DNA of 64,000 bases from Micromonospora sp. NBC_01813. GTDB lineage: Bacteria > Actinomycetota > Actinomycetes > Mycobacteriales > Micromonosporaceae. How positions within the stretch are numbered: position 1 is the stretch's first letter; every line of letters starts with the position of its first letter. The stretch covers positions 4,835,001-4,899,000 of the forward strand of contig NZ_CP109067.1 of the NCBI RefSeq assembly GCF_035917335.1, read 5' to 3'. Below, one piece after another: positions 61,354 to 64,000 of the stretch. The position numbers and the translations under genes are program-made. The notes below the pieces were generated by a model. It worked only from the letters and a program-made list of their open reading frames with translations, was not told where the DNA came from and ran no database searches.

Positions 61354-61881
61354 CTAGTGACCAGCCACGGTCATCTCGCGGGTCGGCGAGCCGGCCGTGG
61401 CCTTTTCACAGAGACTCAACAGTTCGGGATGCTGACGCAACCTGGTGTATCCCTGCGGCGGCTGAAACGCCCCCAGCTCGACCCTGAGCTGTTCCAACGA
61501 TATCCCCGGGTGCTCCTCGACGTGCTGAATCGGGATCGCGAACGCCCGCTCCAGGTCCTGCACGTACTCCAACACCGAGGCACCGTTGCCGACACGCGCA
61601 CGCTCGGCGATGTCGGCGATCAGCTGCGGCGTGTCCACGATGGCAGGCCCGAGGTCGATCACCGCTCCGAGACGGCCCACCGGAGCGGTGAGGTAGACGT
61701 ACCAGCGCACCGACTCCCCCGTCAGGAACCGACGCCGGAACTCGTGATGCTTCTCGCCGACCCAGATCAGGTCGTAGTAGATCGGGTTCAGCGACATGAG
61801 CACCGGCTCACGGAAGTCCTCAACCGGATCAGCCTCACCGGAAAGGCTGGACTGCGCGCGACCGAAGCGGTTCATCGTCAC
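61354..61881 (-). CDS. ASCH/PUA-like domain protein
   Basis: About 175 residues; the start is GTG 61881 or ATG 61875. The central part (LMSLNPIYYDLIWVGEKHHEF, in part, then RRFLTGESVRWYVYLTAPV) resembles ASCH/EVE folds, which bind modified bases or RNA. The second half is helical (SLEQLRVELGAFQPPQGY). It lies after the glycosyltransferase in the opposite direction. A reader of modified nucleic acid is a speculative fit to the neighbouring deazaguanine genes; the family call itself is moderate. Confidence 0.6.
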   Translation of the reverse strand: MTMNRFGRAQSSLSGEADPVEDFREPVLMSLNPIYYDLIWVGEKHHEFRRRFLTGESVRWYVYLTAPVGRLGAVIDLGPAIVDTPQLIADIAERARVGNGASVLEYVQDLERAFAIPIQHVEEHPGISLEQLRVELGAFQPPQGYTRLRQHPELLSLCEKATAGSPTREMTVAGH

Positions 61882-62374
61882 CCATCCACACTGCAGGCAC
61901 TCACGTGCCGTAGCGGGTAGCTCAGGTCGGCGTGTCTCTCCCGCCCTGACGATCCTGTCACGACGAGGTGGTCTTCATCTCGCGCGACTGCGCGATCTCG
62001 GGTGCTGTCGATCGATACGGGTGATCGTTCGTAGCTCGGGAGGTCAGGACGTAGCCGGGAGATCGTCACGGTGCGAGGTCCAACGGTCGGCCAGATTGCC
62101 AGCAGCGCCACCGAGGTATCGTCTGAATGCCATGCGTGGCTCGTCACGGATAGACGATGCCGGCCTCGTCAGCAGACCGCCCACCAGCAGTCCGGTGGTC
62201 GTGCACGTTCTGCCCCGGCCGGCATCACCCGCAGGTGTGCCCCACCGCGCCGCGCTCGTCGGCGGCCACCAGGACGACACCGTCGCCTCAGGGTAGTGCG
62301 GACGGCGCCGACAGCGGGCGTCTTACGGCTTCCTCCGTCAGAGTGCCGTGCCCGGCGGCTGGGATACTGACGCG
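61882..62374. other. No gene recognised
   Basis: Nearly 500 bases between divergent genes. Several short frames overlap; none has a ribosome site with protein-like sequence. It should hold the promoters of the ASCH-like gene (leftward) and the nuclease gene (rightward), but I cannot pick elements confidently. Confidence 0.4.
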
Positions 62375-63745
62375 GTGCCCACCAATCCCGGACCGCAGAC
62401 AAACACCAACCTCGTGAGCCGGTACGCCGACCTGCGCAAGCAGGTCGGCGGGATGACTGAGTCGGTACGCGGGATGCGGTTCAACACCCTGATCGCCGAC
62501 GCACTGGTTCGCGACGAAATCGACGCCGAGGTTAATCAGCGGGGGCCACACGGCGAAGTCGACGTCGCGTTCTGTTACGACGGCACCTGGTGGCTGCTGG
62601 AGGCGAAGTGGTACGCCGACCCGATCACCGACGAGCCGCTACGCCACCTGAGGGATGTGCTGACCGAGCGGCGACCGGGCACCATGGGCATCCTCGCCTC
62701 GTGGTCGGGATTCGCCGCCAGCGCGCTACGCCGCGCCGAACGATCCCGCGACGTCGTACTGCTCGACCGCACCCACCTGGAAGCATTGATCAGCGGTACC
62801 GTGTCCGGACCCGAACTGATCGACGCTGTGAACCGGTCGCTGTCGGTGTTCGGCCACCCGAACCTGCCGTTGGCGACGCTTCTGCGCCCACGACGCCCGG
62901 ACCCGGCACCTCTACGGTCAGGTGTCCCCGATGGCTTCACCCCCGCTGCCGTCGCAGCACCCGGCGCGGTAGATCCCACCGTGACCGCCTACGGCGCCAC
63001 GATCGCCGGCATCACCGCCGACCACGGCCGACTGCTCATCACCGTGGACGACGGCATCATGAACCTCGCCGTCGGTCGCCGCGCCCAGCCTCGCCGGCGT
63101 CTGGAACTCACCGACTGCGTCGGCAGCCCGTTAGCCACGACCGATGGTGACCTCTTCGTGGTCCGCAACGGCGGGGTGCTGCGCTACCGGCAGGACGCCT
63201 TGGAAGTGGCCGCAGGCGGCTTTACCCGCCCGCCGATCATCGTCCCCGGCCCGCGCGGCACGCCGTGGCTGCTGGACCGCGACACGGTCGGCTGGCCCGG
63301 CGCCGAGCACGCCAGTCTGGTGCAGATCGGTGACCACCTCGGCGACCAGCGGCGATGGCCCGCAGGGCTCCCGGCGGGCGTCTGCCAGGCAGCGTGCTGG
63401 CTGCACGAACGCACATTCTTCGTGCTCGGCGACGGGCACAGCACGATCACCGACGTCGACACCGGCAAGCACCGGTGGATCGAGACCCCGGTCGGCCGGC
63501 CACACGGCCTCATCCGTCTCGACGAGCGCCACGTCCTGATCGTCGGTGCCGATCGCCACGTCCTCATCACGGTCCTCGACACCGCCACCGGGCAGGCGAC
63601 CGAACCCACGCCGATCAACCTGACCGGCCCGGTGCACGGAGCGGCGCGTATCCGCGATGCCCTGATCATCCTGGCCGGCGCACCGGTCGACCACGCCACC
63701 GTCGTGCCGGTAGTCGCTCGACTTGACCTGCCCAGCCTGGTGTAG
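62375..63745 (+). CDS. Predicted PD-(D/E)XK nuclease with C-terminal repeat region
   Basis: 456 residues from GTG 62375. An N-terminal Mrr-like nuclease is suggested by RGMRFNTLIADALVRD, then Asp63 in GEVDVAFCYDG and Glu76-Ala-Lys78 in WWLLEAKWY. From about residue 190 the sequence switches to strand-rich repeats (GDLFVVRNGGVLRYRQ, HVLIVGADRHVLITVLD), likely a beta-propeller. A nuclease plus propeller could sense a ligand or protein and then cut DNA. No methylase partner is adjacent. Defence or mobile-element role inferred. Confidence 0.65.
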   Translation: MPTNPGPQTNTNLVSRYADLRKQVGGMTESVRGMRFNTLIADALVRDEIDAEVNQRGPHGEVDVAFCYDGTWWLLEAKWYADPITDEPLRHLRDVLTERRPGTMGILASWSGFAASALRRAERSRDVVLLDRTHLEALISGTVSGPELIDAVNRSLSVFGHPNLPLATLLRPRRPDPAPLRSGVPDGFTPAAVAAPGAVDPTVTAYGATIAGITADHGRLLITVDDGIMNLAVGRRAQPRRRLELTDCVGSPLATTDGDLFVVRNGGVLRYRQDALEVAAGGFTRPPIIVPGPRGTPWLLDRDTVGWPGAEHASLVQIGDHLGDQRRWPAGLPAGVCQAACWLHERTFFVLGDGHSTITDVDTGKHRWIETPVGRPHGLIRLDERHVLIVGADRHVLITVLDTATGQATEPTPINLTGPVHGAARIRDALIILAGAPVDHATVVPVVARLDLPSLV

Positions 63746-64000
63746 TTCCCACCCGACAACCGGCGCTGATGACTGCACGGTCACGCCCTCGCGAGCGGGC
63801 CGCCGCCTGTCCGACGAGGCGGGCTGGGTACGCGCGAGCGGGATCACCGCCCTGCCCGGCGCCGTCGTTCGGGCCCTGCTTTTCCCATGTCCTGTGGACA
63901 GACCAGGCGGACCCGCAAGGCAGAGAATTCGTGGTCCTGCTTCGGTATCAGCTGGCCGCGGAGGCGATGAGGTCACGCGCCCCGGCCCGCAGCAGGGCGT
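63746..64000. other. Right edge, no gene recognised
   Basis: About 255 bases after the nuclease gene. No complete gene, hairpin or repeat was recognised. A gene may enter from the right beyond the window. Confidence 0.35.

Noticed and set aside
1-64000. CRISPR arrays, rRNA and riboswitches
   Set aside because: No regularly spaced direct repeats, rRNA-like sequence or preQ1-type aptamer upstream of the que genes was recognised by eye.

Overview
The window is very GC-rich, with frequent GTG starts and long runs of genes joined by 4-nt ATGA/GTGA overlaps. Gene content (DUF397 plus XRE-type regulator pairs, an actinobacterial type IV secretion (T4SS) ATPase operon, an RNase AS-like exonuclease, many small Micromonospora-type island proteins) points to a filamentous actinomycete, most likely Micromonosporaceae. 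This is inferred from family knowledge; no marker gene was compared. No rRNA, tRNA or CRISPR array was recognised.

Region 1, about 1-20.2 kb, looks like the right part of an integrative conjugative element. A leftward operon (10.5 kb down to 4.7 kb) encodes a VirB2-like pilin, a VirB6-like membrane protein, a PrgI/SCO6880-like protein, a VirB4-like ATPase, a truncated TraG/VirD4-like N-terminus and a lysozyme-like/M23 cell-wall hydrolase. Cargo proteins follow further left. A sigma-like regulator sits in a 2.6-kb zone packed with TGTCAG motifs. From 13.3 kb a rightward operon carries DNA methyltransferases and a PAPS-reductase-family protein, then three decaying genes, an excisionase and a tyrosine integrase at the element's end. 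No relaxase or intact coupling ATPase is visible.

Region 2, about 20.2-39 kb, is a mosaic. It holds a purF-like gene remnant, defence-like genes (DUF4238, TIGR02391, PD-(D/E)XK nuclease), two adjacent IS5-type insertion sequences, a leftward operon with an ABC permease, a substrate-binding lipoprotein, a methyltransferase and an endonuclease/exonuclease/phosphatase protein, a GntR regulator, a Nudix hydrolase, a DUF397/XRE pair and a GGDEF protein.

Region 3, about 39.5-61 kb, is the notable part. A rightward coupled operon (queC, GT2 glycosyltransferase, radical SAM, phosphoribosyltransferase) and a leftward operon of 14 genes (folE, queC, queD, queE, FGE-like, DUF6884, phosphoribosyltransferase, GT4, PIG-L deacetylase, WbqC-like, reverse-transcriptase-like, GT4, 5'-3' exonuclease, 3'-5' exonuclease) together encode the whole GTP to preQ0 route plus tailoring enzymes. 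No tRNA-guanine transglycosylase or DpdA is visible. A TPR/HTH regulator and Nudix gene diverge from folE, followed by an MFS transporter and a GT1-type glycosyltransferase. The simplest reading is a glycosylated 7-deazaguanine metabolite. The reverse-transcriptase-like protein, whose YADD motif has become VTDN, and two nucleases in the same operon leave open a nucleic-acid-directed or anti-phage role.

Region 4, about 61-64 kb, holds an ASCH/PUA-like protein and a predicted PD-(D/E)XK nuclease with a long C-terminal repeat-like region.
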